Under the pieces are notes generated by a model. The model worked only from the letters and a program-made list of their open reading frames with translations. It did no database searches and was not told where the DNA came from. A stretch of 64,000 bases of DNA, from the NCBI RefSeq assembly GCF_000002425.4, contig NC_037271.1:10240178-10304177 (forward strand). The letters run 5' to 3'. Position 1 is the first letter of the stretch, and every line of letters begins with the position of its first letter. Below, in pieces: positions 1 to 12,710 of this stretch. The position numbers were made by a program, and so were the translations under genes. Source of the stretch: Physcomitrium patens. Taxonomy: Eukaryota > Streptophyta > Bryopsida > Funariales > Funariaceae.

Positions 1-1080
1 AAATCTTAAGATAAGGCCTTGATTTGGGCATTCTAGATGGATGAAGCCACTTTATGAATTCAATTAGATAAGCATTATTGTTGTTGATACCATCTTCAAT
101 AACAACTTTATTGATACTTGGATATGATTCTATTTCTTAAGAAGGCATCATTTGCTACATTATTTTCTACCAGCCTTGAATAAATAATATCAATTAAGAA
201 CATTAATTTTTGATCAACAATCATGTGATGAAGAAGTGTAATTATATTATTGGACAATAAGATTGTATTGTTTTTAATTTGATAAGTAGCAAATAGAAAT
301 ATTAGTCAATAATAATGCAAATATAAAGAATTCAAATATACTATCATCTATATATACAACATGTATATGCATTCTATATCTAAAGGAGCGAATTAGCAAA
401 CTCAATATTTGCTTGAAGTGCTCTTAAATTTAACTTCATGTTTTTTTAATGTATGGATTTTTATTTGAAGCCAAAGTATTAAATGTCAAAAAGATGCTAC
501 TATAATTTCCTCTTAAGTTTCTTTCACAATCATTGGAAATATTTGACAAAAATCTCTACCAAAAACTATTATAGCTTTTTTAAATAGATAATCTCTATCT
601 CAAATATTTCTAAACAAATAATCAATTGCCTCAGGACAATAATGATGTTGCATCGGAAGTTCATTCCAAATAATAAGCAAAATTTGGCAAATAAACTTAG
701 TATGATTTTAATTGAACAAAAAGAGACTTGGTTACAATCTAGTAAAATTTTGAAAGTAAAATGGATGATTCTTCGTCCCTTAAGTAGCACTGTGATAATT
801 TTTGATGTTGCAATACAAATGACTATCTTTTGTATCAATCAAACTTTAATTACCAAAGTGTTGTAGATAAATATTTTATCAATTCTTAGAGGTCCACTTA
901 AAAAAAACATGTGTCCATATTCTTCCATTATAGAGGCCATAATATCATTATATATCTTTCTTTGTTTAAGTTTCAATTGAAGAACATACTGCCTTAAATT
1001 TACTTCTAATTGTTGAATATTTCATATTCTTTCTTCAGCAATAAATTGATTTCTATTAACTATTGCATTCTAATTATTTC
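1..1080 (-). pseudogene. Helitron Pif1-type helicase domain (pseudogene, partial)
   Basis: Minus-strand reading from about 1080 shows the RQIYDDIMASI-like segment, then FFLSGP followed by a ruined Walker A (expected GGTGKT). The longest open stretch (838-569) has IVICIATS...RRIIHFTFKILLDCN, the classic Pif1/Helitron motif region. In the next frame come a WNELPMQHH-like Walker B segment and then GRDFCQIFPMI (about 560-530). Near base 50 comes HPSRMPKS, matching the late helicase motif before the conserved VGTPIMLLRN region. The rest lies outside the window. Loss of Walker A and many stops show that it cannot be active. Confidence 0.78.
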
Positions 1081-1099
1081 TTGGTAATGGGCATTGAAA

Positions 1100-2337
1100 G
1101 AAATTATGCATGCATTTTTTCCAAGTCTTGCAAAATCATACCTAACAAAAAAGATCTAAAATCTTTAATTTGTTCCTCTATTGGATTGCTAATTTTATAT
1201 TTTCTTTATAAATAAGCATTAAGATCATTCAAGGTGCTTTTTAAAAATCTTTTCTATAGATTTAATGAATTTAGTGGATTTTTGTATAGTAGCAAAACAA
1301 CAAACATACCTTCAATTGAAATCCGATTTGTATTCTTAATACTTCTTCCAAACATTGTTACTAGTCTCTATTATCTTCAAGTAATTCTAAAATTGCATAT
1401 GTACTTTTAAATATTAAATGAAAAATTCTATGAATAGTTTTTAAATACTTAAATGATTTTAGATCTTTAATGTAGAATAACATAAGCTTCAAATAATACC
1501 TTTCTTCTATTGCTGAATTTACAAAATATAATCTTCCAATAGAAAATCCATATTTTTTTAATATCTAAATTATTCTTATTTTATACCAAACAAAATGTTG
1601 TAAAAATTCTTGGTATGTATATTGTCTTCTCACTGCCATTGCTACATACATTTCAAAAAATAAAATTTATGTTGTCTTTTGTCTTTCAGCATGTTCTAAA
1701 ATTGTAACTGCCTTGTTATTGGACTGTATATGATTTAATGTAATCCAAAAAGATGAATAGCCAAACAAACAACACTTGGCATTTCTTCTTGGATATGTAT
1801 GCCAAAAAGTCTCTAGATAGTCTCTAAAGCTCTAATATATCTTGCATCCAAATATTGTTTGATCTTGTCTTATTGATTTTTAAATTGCATTGTAATGAAA
1901 TTATGGCTTTTGTAGATATATTTGTGGATATAATTAATGGTACAAATAGATGCACATACCTCAACATTAATATGACAATTATACTTTAGAAATAGTTTTT
2001 GACAAAATAAAATAATATCCTTATTGTCAACAACCATTCTTCAAACTTTAAATGTTCTTCTATCATTTCTTTACTGATATTAAGAATATCCATTGACATC
2101 CATTCTTGTTGCTTCCACAAACACCTTTAAATACTTCTTTTTATAATAACTATCTTCTACGTAAGGTGCTTTAGGATTTCACATTATACATAGACTATGT
2201 ACTATGTATTGAAGAATTACTTCAAATATCTCTTAGTCATTGTCTTTATGTCAAAATTTTATAAAAACCATATAATCCATATTTCTAGCGCATTTGATTT
2301 TACTTTTTCTATCCAAAAAAATCAAGATGTGCATATG
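1100..2337 (-). pseudogene. Helitron Rep, HUH motif and C-terminal half (pseudogene)
   Basis: The minus strand from 2337 begins with codons for His-Met-His (2337-2329), which fit the metal-binding HUH motif of Rep, then ILIFLDRKSKIKC. Further on come the HSLCIM-NPKAP block, the KYNCHINVEV...YIHKYIYK block (about 2000-1900), DARYIRALE (about 1850) and the CCFATIQKSTKFIKS block (about 1290). These are the usual blocks between Rep and helicase domains of plant Helitrons. Stops and frame changes are frequent. The tyrosine-containing KYIYK block, which carries the catalytic Tyr in this family, is still readable. Confidence 0.75.
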
Positions 2338-2433
2338 TGATGTCGGAGTAGAGAGAATTTACCTAAAGAAAGAACTTGGCTTTTAGCTATCACTAAATAT
2401 TCAATCAAGCTACTAGATAAAAAAAAAACTAAA

Positions 2434-2475
<42 letters not shown>

Positions 2476-3611
2476 CCTTTGTAGGAGCAATTATATCAAT
2501 ATATAAGCCTTAAGTACCAAAAATCACCAAAAAATGTGAAAAAAATATTATAAAAACTTGTATATCCTTAAGATAATTTTTTCTTGAATTTCAACAGCTC
2601 ATATCTCACAATCGGACCATCCAAAAAAATCCAAATTTTACCTGCATTACTGATGCACTTTCAAAAACTATTATAATAAATTTCAATTATAAATTCATTA
2701 TGAATCTTGAGATATTGCCAAAATTCATATCAATAGCTTCAAATCCTTACTTACATACACCTATGTGCAAATTTCTTTATATCTTACAAACTAAGTACTT
2801 AAATACTATAATATTTTGATATATAGATTTTCAACTTAATAACACATATTTTTAGAAAATTTTAGCTAAAAATTCATTTGAAAACTCAAGATATGGCTCC
2901 AACCATTACTATCAACTAAACGACTCATTTATCGCCTCTAAATTACATGTGCTATCTTCAACGCTCTATAACTTCTTTATAAAAACTCCAAAGGCAGAAA
3001 TTCTTTCATAAGAGATGTAGATTTTAAAATCATCCTTATGGCCACCTCTTCCAATTTCCAAAATCTATCATAAAAGTCCTTGTATCTTCAAAACAAAAAT
3101 AGTATGTCTTAAAAGTTGCCTTAACTTCAAACGACTATAACTTCATCACTCTGACTCCAAATCCTCTAAACTTTGTACACAAATTGTAGCTCAAATCCTA
3201 AAATTTACATTTCTTACTTTTGATTCTTAAATGATTCTTATAAAATTTACCAAAATCCTTGTTATGGTTGCAAATATCCTACTAAAAGCCCATTGGATAT
3301 GGCCTTTGACCAATAGAAATAAAGATCTTTATTTTTAGCCTTCATCCATTTATACCATACCTTCATCCTTCCAAATAAGCTTTCTAGAGGTTTGGATCTT
3401 CATCTTTGAATCCCAATCTTCTCCTTAATTTTTATATTAGATATCTATATCATATATATTTTAAATACTATAATAAAAATAGGTAAATCTCAAAATAAAT
3501 TTTCTTATATCAATTCTTTTTAAATTAACCTATTAACCACTCTAAAGTATATCAATACTTATAAATATATTATTTATTTTAATTAATTTTTATATACTAT
3601 AAATAATTATA
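2338..3611. mobile_element. 1.27-kb insertion splitting the Helitron Rep (possible solo LTR)
   Basis: The Helitron reading stops after IEFQKRDLP and resumes with the HMHILIFL block only at 2337, so about 1.27 kb of unrelated DNA lies between. The 5-mer ATATG is present on both sides (2333-2337 and 3612-3616), which could be a target-site duplication, but in AT-rich DNA it could be chance. The insert begins TGATGTCGG, as an LTR might, but does not end in CA. It has no ORF of note, a (TA)n tract at about 2436-2471, and loosely repeated phrases such as CTTGAGATATTGCC and CTCAAGATATGGCTCC. A decayed solo LTR is the best guess; a non-autonomous element is also possible. Confidence 0.5.
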
Positions 3612-4283
3612 ATATGGTAGCGGTAGATCTCTCTTTTGAAATTCAATGATATAAACATGTGCAATAATATGACTAAAGACAACTCCCTTCTTTATATCTT
3701 CCATAATTATATGTCTCTTGAGTTCAAATATACAAGTAATCAAATTTAATTAGTCACTTGCTTATTGTCCTTAAAGCAATTCATTCTAAATTTTGGACCA
3801 TCTTAAATTTTTTGTCATTGTTATAAAAATATCAAGATGTTGATAATACCTTGTAATTACCATAGAATCTTAAAGTATTTCTATTATACATCTTGCACTT
3901 TGAATATATGATGATGGAAGTAAGATCATATGTCCTAAATTATTTAATTTATATTATCTTTTTTAGGCCCAATACTTTCATGAGTTACAATAGCATCCAC
4001 TGTTACTTGGTACAAATCAACACATAGATTTTTTTGATTGAAACATAGATATCAAAAATATGATTGTTCAATTGCTGTCCATCTATTAATCATAAATTCT
4101 TGTAATAACTTTCTTCTATGCAAAATTGTAGAATACTCAATAGGACTTAAAAAAAGTCAATAAGGTATTTGTATAAGGCTATTGTATCTCCACTCATCTT
4201 ATCCAGTACCTTTTCTTTCTTCAAAAATATCCATCACTATATTTTGCACCTATAGATCAAGATGCCATCCAAAGGTTCTATGT

Positions 4284-4327
<44 letters not shown>

Positions 4328-5170
4328 AAGAGGCAAATAAATAAAATGAATTTCATGAATCCTTTCTAATAGCATATTATTACATAGGCAAATAATAATA
4401 TCACTAAATACATTATGCTCTGATCCATCCCTAAGCAATATAATAGCAATTTCTTCAAAAGTAATGAAAAGATTATATTGACGTCTATCGCTCTCATTCA
4501 TGAATTGAAAAAAAACAATAAGATTTACTTCTATTATTTCTTAATTCCATGCTTGAGATAGTATTTCATGTGTCTATCTATATAATCCAACAAATGGGTT
4601 ATTCTCCCTTAAAACTTTTCCAATTTTTCACATAGTTTGATTCAATAAATTACAATTACGTCTTATTCTTCTATATTGTGTAATAATTGCATCATGGATG
4701 TAAAGTTGTGCATGAGCTGAATCAATATCTTCTTCTAGAAACAATGCTCCTATTAAATGGTGCAACTCTCTATTTATTCTAAAACTATATGGAACATTTT
4801 TTTGAAGCACAAATCAATCAATATTTGTACCTAAGGATGTAAATGCATGTGCAGCAGTGTATTGAGGGATATTTTCTTGGAATTCTTTTGCTCTTGCATC
4901 CTGGTCCTCAAATAAGCATCTCAAAAGTAAAGATAGAGAAATTAGAGATCGTAGAAAAAAGTTTCCTTGACAGCAATATTATCTAAATAATAGCAACTTT
5001 TTTAGCAGTTGGACTAAATGTTTATCAAACCAATACAGAGCATTACAATGAGGACACAAAATATCCATCCTCCCTAAATTATATATGGCTTTAGCACTTG
5101 TAACTATTTCAGCTTCTCTTTGTATTCTATCAGGTTTCTTATGTTGTCATTGAGCAATTGCTCTCCAATT
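3612..5170 (-). pseudogene. Helitron Rep, N-terminal half (pseudogene)
   Basis: This is the N-terminal part of the Helitron replication initiator. The LGRMDILCPHC-like zinc-binding block falls near 5080-5040, the FEDQD block near 4900, the YSFRI...HHLIG segment within 4810-4628 and the RRYNL...IAIILLRDGSE segment within 4501-4283. The last is followed in another frame by GWHLDL and a run of family motifs to IEFQKRDLP at about 3655-3620. Frames change repeatedly and TAA/TAG codons interrupt all of them, so this is a dead copy. A long (AT)n tract at about 4286-4324 sits in place of the coding sequence between the PLYY and GWHL blocks. The reading ends at the insertion that separates it from the HUH residues. 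Confidence 0.8.
4286..4324. repeat. (AT)n microsatellite
   Basis: About 39 bp of pure AT dinucleotides lie inside the Helitron Rep relic. Similar AT tracts recur at 2436-2471, 34220-34256, 35440-35490 and 61924-61962. Confidence 0.95.
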
Positions 5171-7873
5171 CATTGTTAAAGTTGGACTATTTATAAAAAT
5201 ATAAGTTCTACTATATAATTGGAGTAAGCTTATAAGTGCCGAAATTATACCTCTATTAAAATTGCCATATAATCTTGTTATTCAAGTATTTTAGGAAAAT
5301 TACATAATACTTGTAAAATAAAAATGAACTCATATACCTTAATTGGTCAAATTATAATGCCATAGTACTTTAACAAAAATATTCTATATCTTTGTATCCC
5401 TATTGATTACAATTATACATAAATTTATAATAACTTATAACAACAAAAAGCTCAATTTTTCCAAAATGTTATATTTTATAAACCAAAATGAATAAATAAA
5501 ATTTATAGATATTTAATTTTTTATTTTTAAATATATATTAATATGAATATGAAGTTGAATATAAAAAAAATTATATAAAATTAAAAAAATGAAATTCCTA
5601 TAATTAAATTTTTATATAGTAATTTTTATTGTAGTTAATAATACTTTTAAAATTCCAATAAAACTTTATTTTACAAAAAAAATCTTTATAATGAAGATAT
5701 AATAGAATGAAATGTTATATAATAAATAAAATATGAAAACCATAAAGATAATTATAAAGATGAAAACTATTAATATAAAACTATAAAATGATAAAATGAT
5801 AAAATGACTTTATTTCTTATAAAATTCTAATATAAATCAATATTTAACAATAATATCTTAGCTTTTGTTACAGAAGAGAGAAAGATAATTTTTCAAGGAT
5901 GTGAAATACTTATAGTGTAGAATCAAAAAAATCAAATATAAATTCTTCTATTTATGGTTCTTTTACAAAAGAATTGAGAAAAGTTATCATTCTTCTATTT
6001 CATTCTTCATGCCTACACTCTAGAGTACTAAAAATTAGCAATTTCTCAAATTTTCTTTCCAATTGGCTAGGCAATTTAATTAACATTTCCATTACCAATA
6101 ACTTCTTGTCTATAAAGTATAATTTTGATGTGAATAAAAGTAAATTTGATATGATATAAAAATATTGCAAATGAATTCATTTGCTTACTCTAGAAAAAGA
6201 GGGCCCAAAATATCCAACCCACAATGAAACTTGATGTCAATTATAATAAAGACAAAGCCTAAGTTTAGGCTTAGTTTCCACCTATGAAATCTTTGTTAGT
6301 ATGATCTTTACTCATGGTAGAATTATTGCCTTCAAATACCAATGTTCAAAGAAAAAAAAAAAAAAAAAAAAAAAAAAATTCAACAAACTTGAGTGATGTC
6401 CAATTCCAAAATTGAAAATAGCCATGTTAAAGTTGAGTAGACTCACAATGCAATTCCAAGTCTACTTTTGATATTTTGAAATATAAAGCACAATGATAAT
6501 TTGTAATTTATTATCATCATGTGTAACATAAATTTGAAAAAATATGTAACATTGAAAGAAAAGAAAAGAAAAGAAAAAAAAAAATTATAAACTTTGGTGC
6601 TATTCATAAGATCAAAATATATACATAGCTTAAATTCAAACAACTTATTAAGTCTCTTCCAAGGTATTAGCCTTCTCCATGCCTACAAATTGATATAATA
6701 TGATTGTAGTATGAAGTGGATAAATTTGAAGAAGAAAAAACTATTATATCTAAATGAACACACTCTCAATATATTCCAATGCTGAAAAGAGCTTACAAAA
6801 AAATATCAACAACCTATGTTAATTTGATACAAGGACAAATATATATATTTCTATAATCTAATTTGAGTTAATTCATTGATTTGAGAAAATACTTAGTTAG
6901 ATGGAAAGACTAAGAAAGGAGAGAGTAAGGCTCGATGATAAAGAATTCTAAGCTTGATTCTCAAATATTTGCAGTGGCTACCTAAAGCTTTTGTCTTTTG
7001 AGGCTAAAAAGCTAATACAGCTTCTAAACCTTTCTTGGATATTTGAGACTATAGAGATGATGCTATAGCTAAGTAGCACAAAAAAAATCTTAAAAATACA
7101 TTCTAAATTTGAAGAAAGTACAAATGAAATGAGCTTATATGGCTAAATACTTCTATAATGCTAATGACACATGCATGAGTAGGAAATTGAAAGAAGTTTT
7201 TTTCAGTCACAATATCCATTTTTTTGTCCAAAAATTCTACAAAAGAAAGACTCTTGTAATTTATATTTGAACAAAATTTTGAAAGCACAAATTTTTGAAC
7301 ATAGAACTAATAAAATGATTTAAAATACTTGTATTGCAAAGAAAAATAAGGCTAATAGTAAAGTTATTTTTGGTATCATCTATGACCAATTGTACTTCAA
7401 GTCAGTGTAGTAAGTTTTGAGGTTTGCTTTGAATTCTTTTCATTGAATTTATTATTCAATGGACTAATAATCTTCATTGCCCTCTAAACCTTCATAAATT
7501 ATTGCTGGAAAGTATGAACTATTATTGAAATTGAATGTTTTTAATGAACATTGAATTAAAATAAAATAAGTAATTAAGATCAAGTTTGAATTAACTTAAG
7601 TTAGTAATAGATGTAACTCTTGGACTTATGAAAGTTTAAATTGATACAAAGAAATGTAGTAATCTATCTTTGAGATTGTAATCTCAAGATTCAAGATAAA
7701 GTAATATTACAAATTCAAAATTATAAGTTGAATACCTAGGTTAATATGAACAAAATGCTTCGATCAATAAAAAAAAGAATTCTTTTAGCCACCAAATTAT
7801 TCACATTCACTCAAAATGATCATTGACTGTTGTCTCTTGTTTGTTGTATTTTGTGACATTTGAAAAAATAAAT
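5171..7873. other. AT-rich spacer, no recognisable gene
   Basis: Between the Helitron and the Tat-like element the DNA is very AT-rich with no convincing ORF, domain motif or splice structure on either strand. It contains a run of about 29 A residues at 6350-6378 and an A/G-rich tract at about 6556-6585. The A run could be the tail of a decayed retroposon, but no body could be recognised. Confidence 0.7.
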
Positions 7874-8723
7874 TGTAGAATGAATAGGATTTTTTTTGTT
7901 TTACAATACATAATATGTAGGATTAAGAGAAGCTAAACTAGTGAATAGATAGTTAAGAAGTCAAGATGGATGATGTAATCAGAAGAAGTAATTATCATTG
8001 ATTGTGTAGTGATTGGCATCTAGAAGAAAGCATAAGTAGTTTGAAGAAGAAGTAGACGGGGCCCAGATTGTGATAGTCATGAGTTGGGATAAGCTTGATG
8101 CTGTTTCTTTGTTTCTTTCTTTTCTTTGTAAAAAAAGAGTAATGGATAGAATTTAAATGATATGAAGTGAAATTCTAGAATGGAAGAAAGATTTGATTTA
8201 CATGATATCAAATGAAAAATTGAATTATTGTATGCTGAATTATAAGTAGAAGATTGAAAAGTCGATAATGGAAGATGTTTGTGAAGTATGGATATGGATA
8301 GAAGAATTATAATATATTGATTTTTTGAGAATTGAGCGTACGATAAGAAGAAGTTTGTGGAGTTTGGAATTGTATGAAGCAGATTACTGAAAATGACAGT
8401 TAATTTTGGAGAATTCCAATGATTGGATTATAGAATATTTTATGCAATCTTTTATGATTGTGTAGTATTACTTATTATTGTCATAAGTTATAAGACGAGA
8501 AAAGACAATGAATGCATAAGCTAGAATTTTCAATTGCAATATTTTATTTGATAAAATATGGAAGGCATTGTAGCTTTCTTGGTTGTTTTAGTTGATCAAG
8601 AGACAATTAATTGTGTGACCCTAATGTGAAAAGTCATGCAAATAGTCTTTTCTTGTATTCAAATCCTCCTATACAAATTTATTCTAATTAGATTAGTATA
8701 GAGTAAGTAAAACAATAATCACA
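7874..8723 (+). repeat. 5' LTR of the Tat-type element
   Basis: The repeat starts TGTAGAATGAATAGG and ends AATCACA. It aligns with 18471-19325 throughout, with many substitutions and small indels (by eye in the range of 85-90% identity, not computed), consistent with an old insertion. The matching block AAAGCATAAGTAGTTTGAAG is found in both copies. Confidence 0.9.
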
Positions 8724-9458
8724 TTTTGATGCCTCTATCGGAGAATTAACAATAGTATTGAGTGTTAGGAATTAACTATCAAACATGTGGTTGTGGATAT
8801 CGCACAAAGATGTTATAAAATTGATGTTGGTTGAAAAGTGAAGCCAAATGTGTAGTTAGATTGGAGATAGAAAGCAGTTTCAATATTATATGATAAAAGA
8901 TTATAATTAATAAGAATAGAAATATTGCAGTTAAAAAAACATGCCAGTTGAAAAAAAGACAAGAGAGGATGCAAGCAAGAAATTTGTTGCGAGACAAGCA
9001 AGAACGTAATCTAAAAAAAAAGTGTCAATAGAGTTGGATTAAACCACGGTTGCATGTCTATCGACATATCCGAGCATACCAAGAACCTGATAGACTGTTA
9101 ATATTTTAATCATATATATCATTAACAAAACTACCAAGAACACTTATACAAAATTTTATCAACAATCCACCATATCTCTTAAGCCCGTTAACTGAAAGTA
9201 AAGGAGGCACATAAGAATTGGATACTCTATTGGGTACTTTTTCAATAACAAGTATAGTCGATTCTAATAAGACTAGTTCCTTAGAATAGCATAAATTGCT
9301 TGTCAATAAAGGCCAATTTAGCATATTTTAAAATCCATCATTTTCACCTCCAATTCAATCAATAAAATTATTTGTAGATAATAATAGTAAATTGAGTAGG
9401 TTAGAAAGTCCAAAAAATATAATTAGAGAAAGTAGTGTTTATTTTAATAAGTAATTAA
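8724..9458 (+). other. Primer-binding site and leader of the Tat-type element
   Basis: Directly after the 5' LTR lies a sequence like the GGTGCC...CGGGGA primer-binding sites common in Tat/Athila elements, with several substitutions. The rest of the stretch to gag holds no recognisable coding sequence; the open frames on the minus strand here show no domain. Confidence 0.55.
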
Positions 9459-11120
9459 ATGGAACATTGACATCTTCAATAGTGGCGAGAGGCCCAGCAA
9501 TTCCAATTGCAGTTCAAATGGGTGCAGTGGATGATTGCACAACTAATGTAGCTCCATTACCTACTTTTAAAGATTTATTAGGTACAAATCCAGATCAACA
9601 TTTGTCTCAGTTCTTAACTGCATGTGTAGCAAATAATAGTAGAAGTGAAGATATTTGATTGAGATGGCTACTGGTAACCTTGAAAGATACAGCATTTGAA
9701 TGGTATAATTACTAGCATGTAGGCCAATTTTTTAATTGGGAGGCATTGGAAAATATATTTTTAATCCCTTTTTGATCAATTGGATTTGAAAAACATCTCA
9801 AGGAAAGGTTAATGAATAGTAGAATGGTACGAAGAAAAGCAATGCACTCATATTATAGATGAATGATAGAACTCCTTTATAAATGGCCAAATAACCAAAT
9901 ACCAGAATCATTTATTTTGTCTATATTGATAAACAGACTATACCCACCAAAATTGAAGATGTTTGTAAACGAGGTACAACTAGCCATTGTTGCTTCCTCA
10001 CTTAATCAAGCTAAGATATAGGAAGAATGTTATTATGACCAATTCCTAATCATAGGAGCCATGATGATTCCATCTCAGGGAGGTTATCCAATGCCAACTT
10101 AGAATGAAGCAGTGGATAGTTATTTAAGAATGATTAATTATAATACAAATCTTAGTGTTAATCTATAGGGAATAGTTAATATTGTCTCATTGTAGGCTGT
10201 ACTACGAACAACAACAATTCGGTATTTGCCATATCTTCTATATAAAAAATCGGTACTTACGAAAGAGTTACCTAATGAAATAATTTTGAAGGATCAAAAT
10301 GAAGACTTGTTAACTTTAACAAAGAAGAAGAACAAATTAGCTGTTAATTTGGCAAAGGATAAGGAAAAGAAGCATAAATTCACCAATATGCGCCTCAATA
10401 TTTAGTATAGTAATTATAAAGGACAAAGCCATATGGCAATAGAATATTTTTCACTACCCCAAATGATTGTGCAATGTACATTTTGTGGGGGTAAGCATGC
10501 TCCCACCAATTTTTGGAATTTACAAAAGTAACAACAATTTGGTAATCAAACCATGATTCAACTGACTTTGTGGGATGTTAATCAAGTCCAAACAAGAAAT
10601 AGGTTTGGCTAGAGTGAAAATCGTTCAAATAAACAAAATAGGAATTTTCTAATTTTTAGAATTCTGTGTATAACCAAGAATGTGGACCCAATTGTCAATG
10701 TATTGAAAAAAATCAGTAAGAATATTTTCAATATCCACCTATTCAAAAATCAATTTCAAATTCTATAATACCAATTGGATAGCTGAGATTATTTATCCAT
10801 CTAACCTTAAAGAAACCTAGCTAGTATATACCAGTAGAAACATCCAATATTCTTGATAGAGTTGGAAGAAGTCTATTTTGATGTTATTGTTGTAGGCATA
10901 TAAGATATTATGCTAGTGAATGTTCCAATCCAAGAGCTAGTGATGAATATACTCTAGTATGTAAAAATTGTAAGCAGTCTGGACATACTTATCAATAGTG
11001 CAATGCTTTATTTAATTTCAATAACCAGGATCACTAGATGCAGTCAAGCCAGTAGTCAAATGATAGAAGCCGTATTCAACCTAAACCAATACCGTTATTT
11101 GGGAAGTTCTAGGAGCTATC
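9459..11120 (+). pseudogene. gag of the Tat-type element (pseudogene)
   Basis: The plus strand reads through a Ty3/gypsy Gag (retrotransposon capsid family): TNPDQHLSQFLTACVANN near 9590, AFEWYNY near 9700, the GFEKHLKERLMNSRM block near 9790 and a WPNNQIPESFILSILINRLYP-like stretch near 9890. Further on come basic residues and cysteine/histidine pairs (about 10880-11000, CNSC-like spacing with CKNCKQSGH) fitting nucleic-acid-binding knuckles. The frame is largely maintained but broken by in-frame TAG and TGA codons, many at positions where the family has Gln or Arg. Gag would build the particle shell; here it is dead. Confidence 0.8.
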
Positions 11121-11429
11121 TTATACATTAAAGGATCTTCTCATGGACAAACATTCTAATAAAGTTCATTTAGCTATTCTAAATTTGAATCTCATAAAAA
11201 AAGATATATTATTTCAAGGAGTTAAGTTAAAATCCATAAAAAAGAAGAAGGCCCTAGGAATCACTACCAATATGGAATCATATGATATTTTGAAAGATTT
11301 GGATGCAATTCAGCCCTCTTTTACAATGAAGCAACTTTTGGCAGTAGCCCCAAAATATCATTCTACATTGAATTTCTCATTAATAAGACATAGATTCCGT
11401 AATAGAAAAATTTGTAAAGTTAGTTAAAA

Positions 11430-11990
11430 TCTTGATTGAAAAGTACCAACTATTGATGTATCCATCGATGGTGTTCTTATTTCCAGAGTTCAAGTAGATG
11501 GTGGCTCTAGTATGAATCTAATGAATGCCAATATAATAGAGGACTTAGACTTAAAATAATTATTATCCACGACATTAATATTAAAAATGGCAAATCATAG
11601 TCGACTGAAACCAATAGGTATCTTATACAATATTGACATTGTAATCGCTGGAATTATATACAAGATTGATTATATTATTTTTTCATTACAAAATTTCACA
11701 TTATCATATCTAATCTTATTGGGTCGACCATGGCTATATCAAACCAAAGCTAGGAATGATTAGGGTCGTGGAATGTTGACTATTAAAAAAGGAAAAGATA
11801 TAATTGTGTTACAAATGTACCCAATTCAATATCATAGAAAATTTCAAATTCTGGGTTTAGAGGCAACATCTAAAGATGAGGATCAATCTGATGTAAAATA
11901 TAATAAAGTTACCAATGCAATGTAAATTGGTGATAATCCACTTCACGTACAAAAATAACGCATGTTATACCAATGTAGAGGACCTGAAGA
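11430..11990 (+). pseudogene. Aspartic protease domain of the Tat-type element (pseudogene)
   Basis: The reading includes VQVDGGSSMNLMNA (about 11487-11528), which matches the active-site loop D-x-G-(S) of retroelement aspartic proteases. A second hydrophobic block (SYLILLGRPWLYQ, about 11707-11745) matches the ILGRPWL motif that follows in Ty3/gypsy proteases. Stops interrupt the frame upstream and downstream. Confidence 0.7.
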
Positions 11991-12379
11991 ATATTTAGTA
12001 TATCTAGAGGATACATCAAACTTTGATCATGCTATTGCCAATTAGTTGAATAATTTTGTAGTTAATGAAGTTAGTACATTGGAATCAAAATTGGATAGTT
12101 CTAATTTGTTAGATTATATGAAAGATTACGCGTCGGAGAGAAAAATCAAACCAAATGTTGTTGAAAAACATGTGTGCTAATTCTTCAACTTAGGCACCAA
12201 TGAAACACCAAAGGTTATCTAAGTATATAATGGAATTAATGATATCTAGTTAAAAAATTAGAAAGCATTCTTCCTAAATCATAAATCTTCTTTTGTGTGG
12301 TCCTATGTAGATTTGAAAAGTATTTTGTTAAATTTTGTGAGCATTAAAATATTTTGGAAGAGAATGCTATACCAGTTTA

Positions 12380-12710
12380 TTAAAGATAATATCCCTTCAA
12401 TCCAAAATATTCTCTTATGGTAAAAGAGGAATTAGAAAAATTTCTTGATGTGGATTTTATTTATTTAGTTTTGTATAGTGAATGGATTTCACCAATAGTA
12501 ATGGTACCAAAGAAGAATGGAAAAATCCAAATTTGTCAAGATTTTTATAAATTAAACGTGGCTATTAAGAAGAATTATTTTCTTTTATCTTTTACAGATA
12601 GTACCTTGGATGTGGTAGCCGGATATGAATATTATTCCTTTTTGGATGGATATTTGGATTACAATCAAGTTAAAATTGTAGAAGAAGACTAGTTAAAGAC
12701 TACTTTCACT
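12380..12710 (+). pseudogene. Reverse transcriptase, first part (Tat-type element)
   Basis: The open stretch 12417-12692 carries EWISPIVMVPKKNGKIQICQDFYKLN, the RT palm/fingers motif (usual form S-P-V-V-x-V-x-K-K-x-G-x-x-R-x-C-x-D-Y-R-x-L-N). It continues to FLDGYLDYNQVKI and, after a TAG where Gln is expected, LKTTFTT. The reading then breaks off at about 12705-12712, where the insertion begins. Confidence 0.8.

Larger units (their letters stand above)
1..5170 (-). mobile_element. Decayed Helitron (Rep-helicase element), truncated by window edge
   Basis: Reading the minus strand from about 5170 down to 1 gives, in order, the blocks of a plant Helitron RepHel protein in shifting frames with many stops: the N-terminal cysteine block (about 5100-4800), the SFRI/ELHHLIG block (4800-4630), the RRYN...DGSE block (4500-4340), GWHLDL (about 4265), the VDLYQ block (about 4020), ILLPSSY (about 3920), IEFQKRDLP (about 3650), the HUH residues (2337-2329), the KYNCHINVEV block (about 1980), DARY (about 1850) and then a Pif1-type helicase down to base 1. 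The element continues beyond the left edge, so neither Helitron end (5' TC, 3' hairpin-CTRR) can be seen. No frame is open long enough to code. The call rests on the co-linear order of many family motifs and is firm; age and family are not known. Confidence 0.85.
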
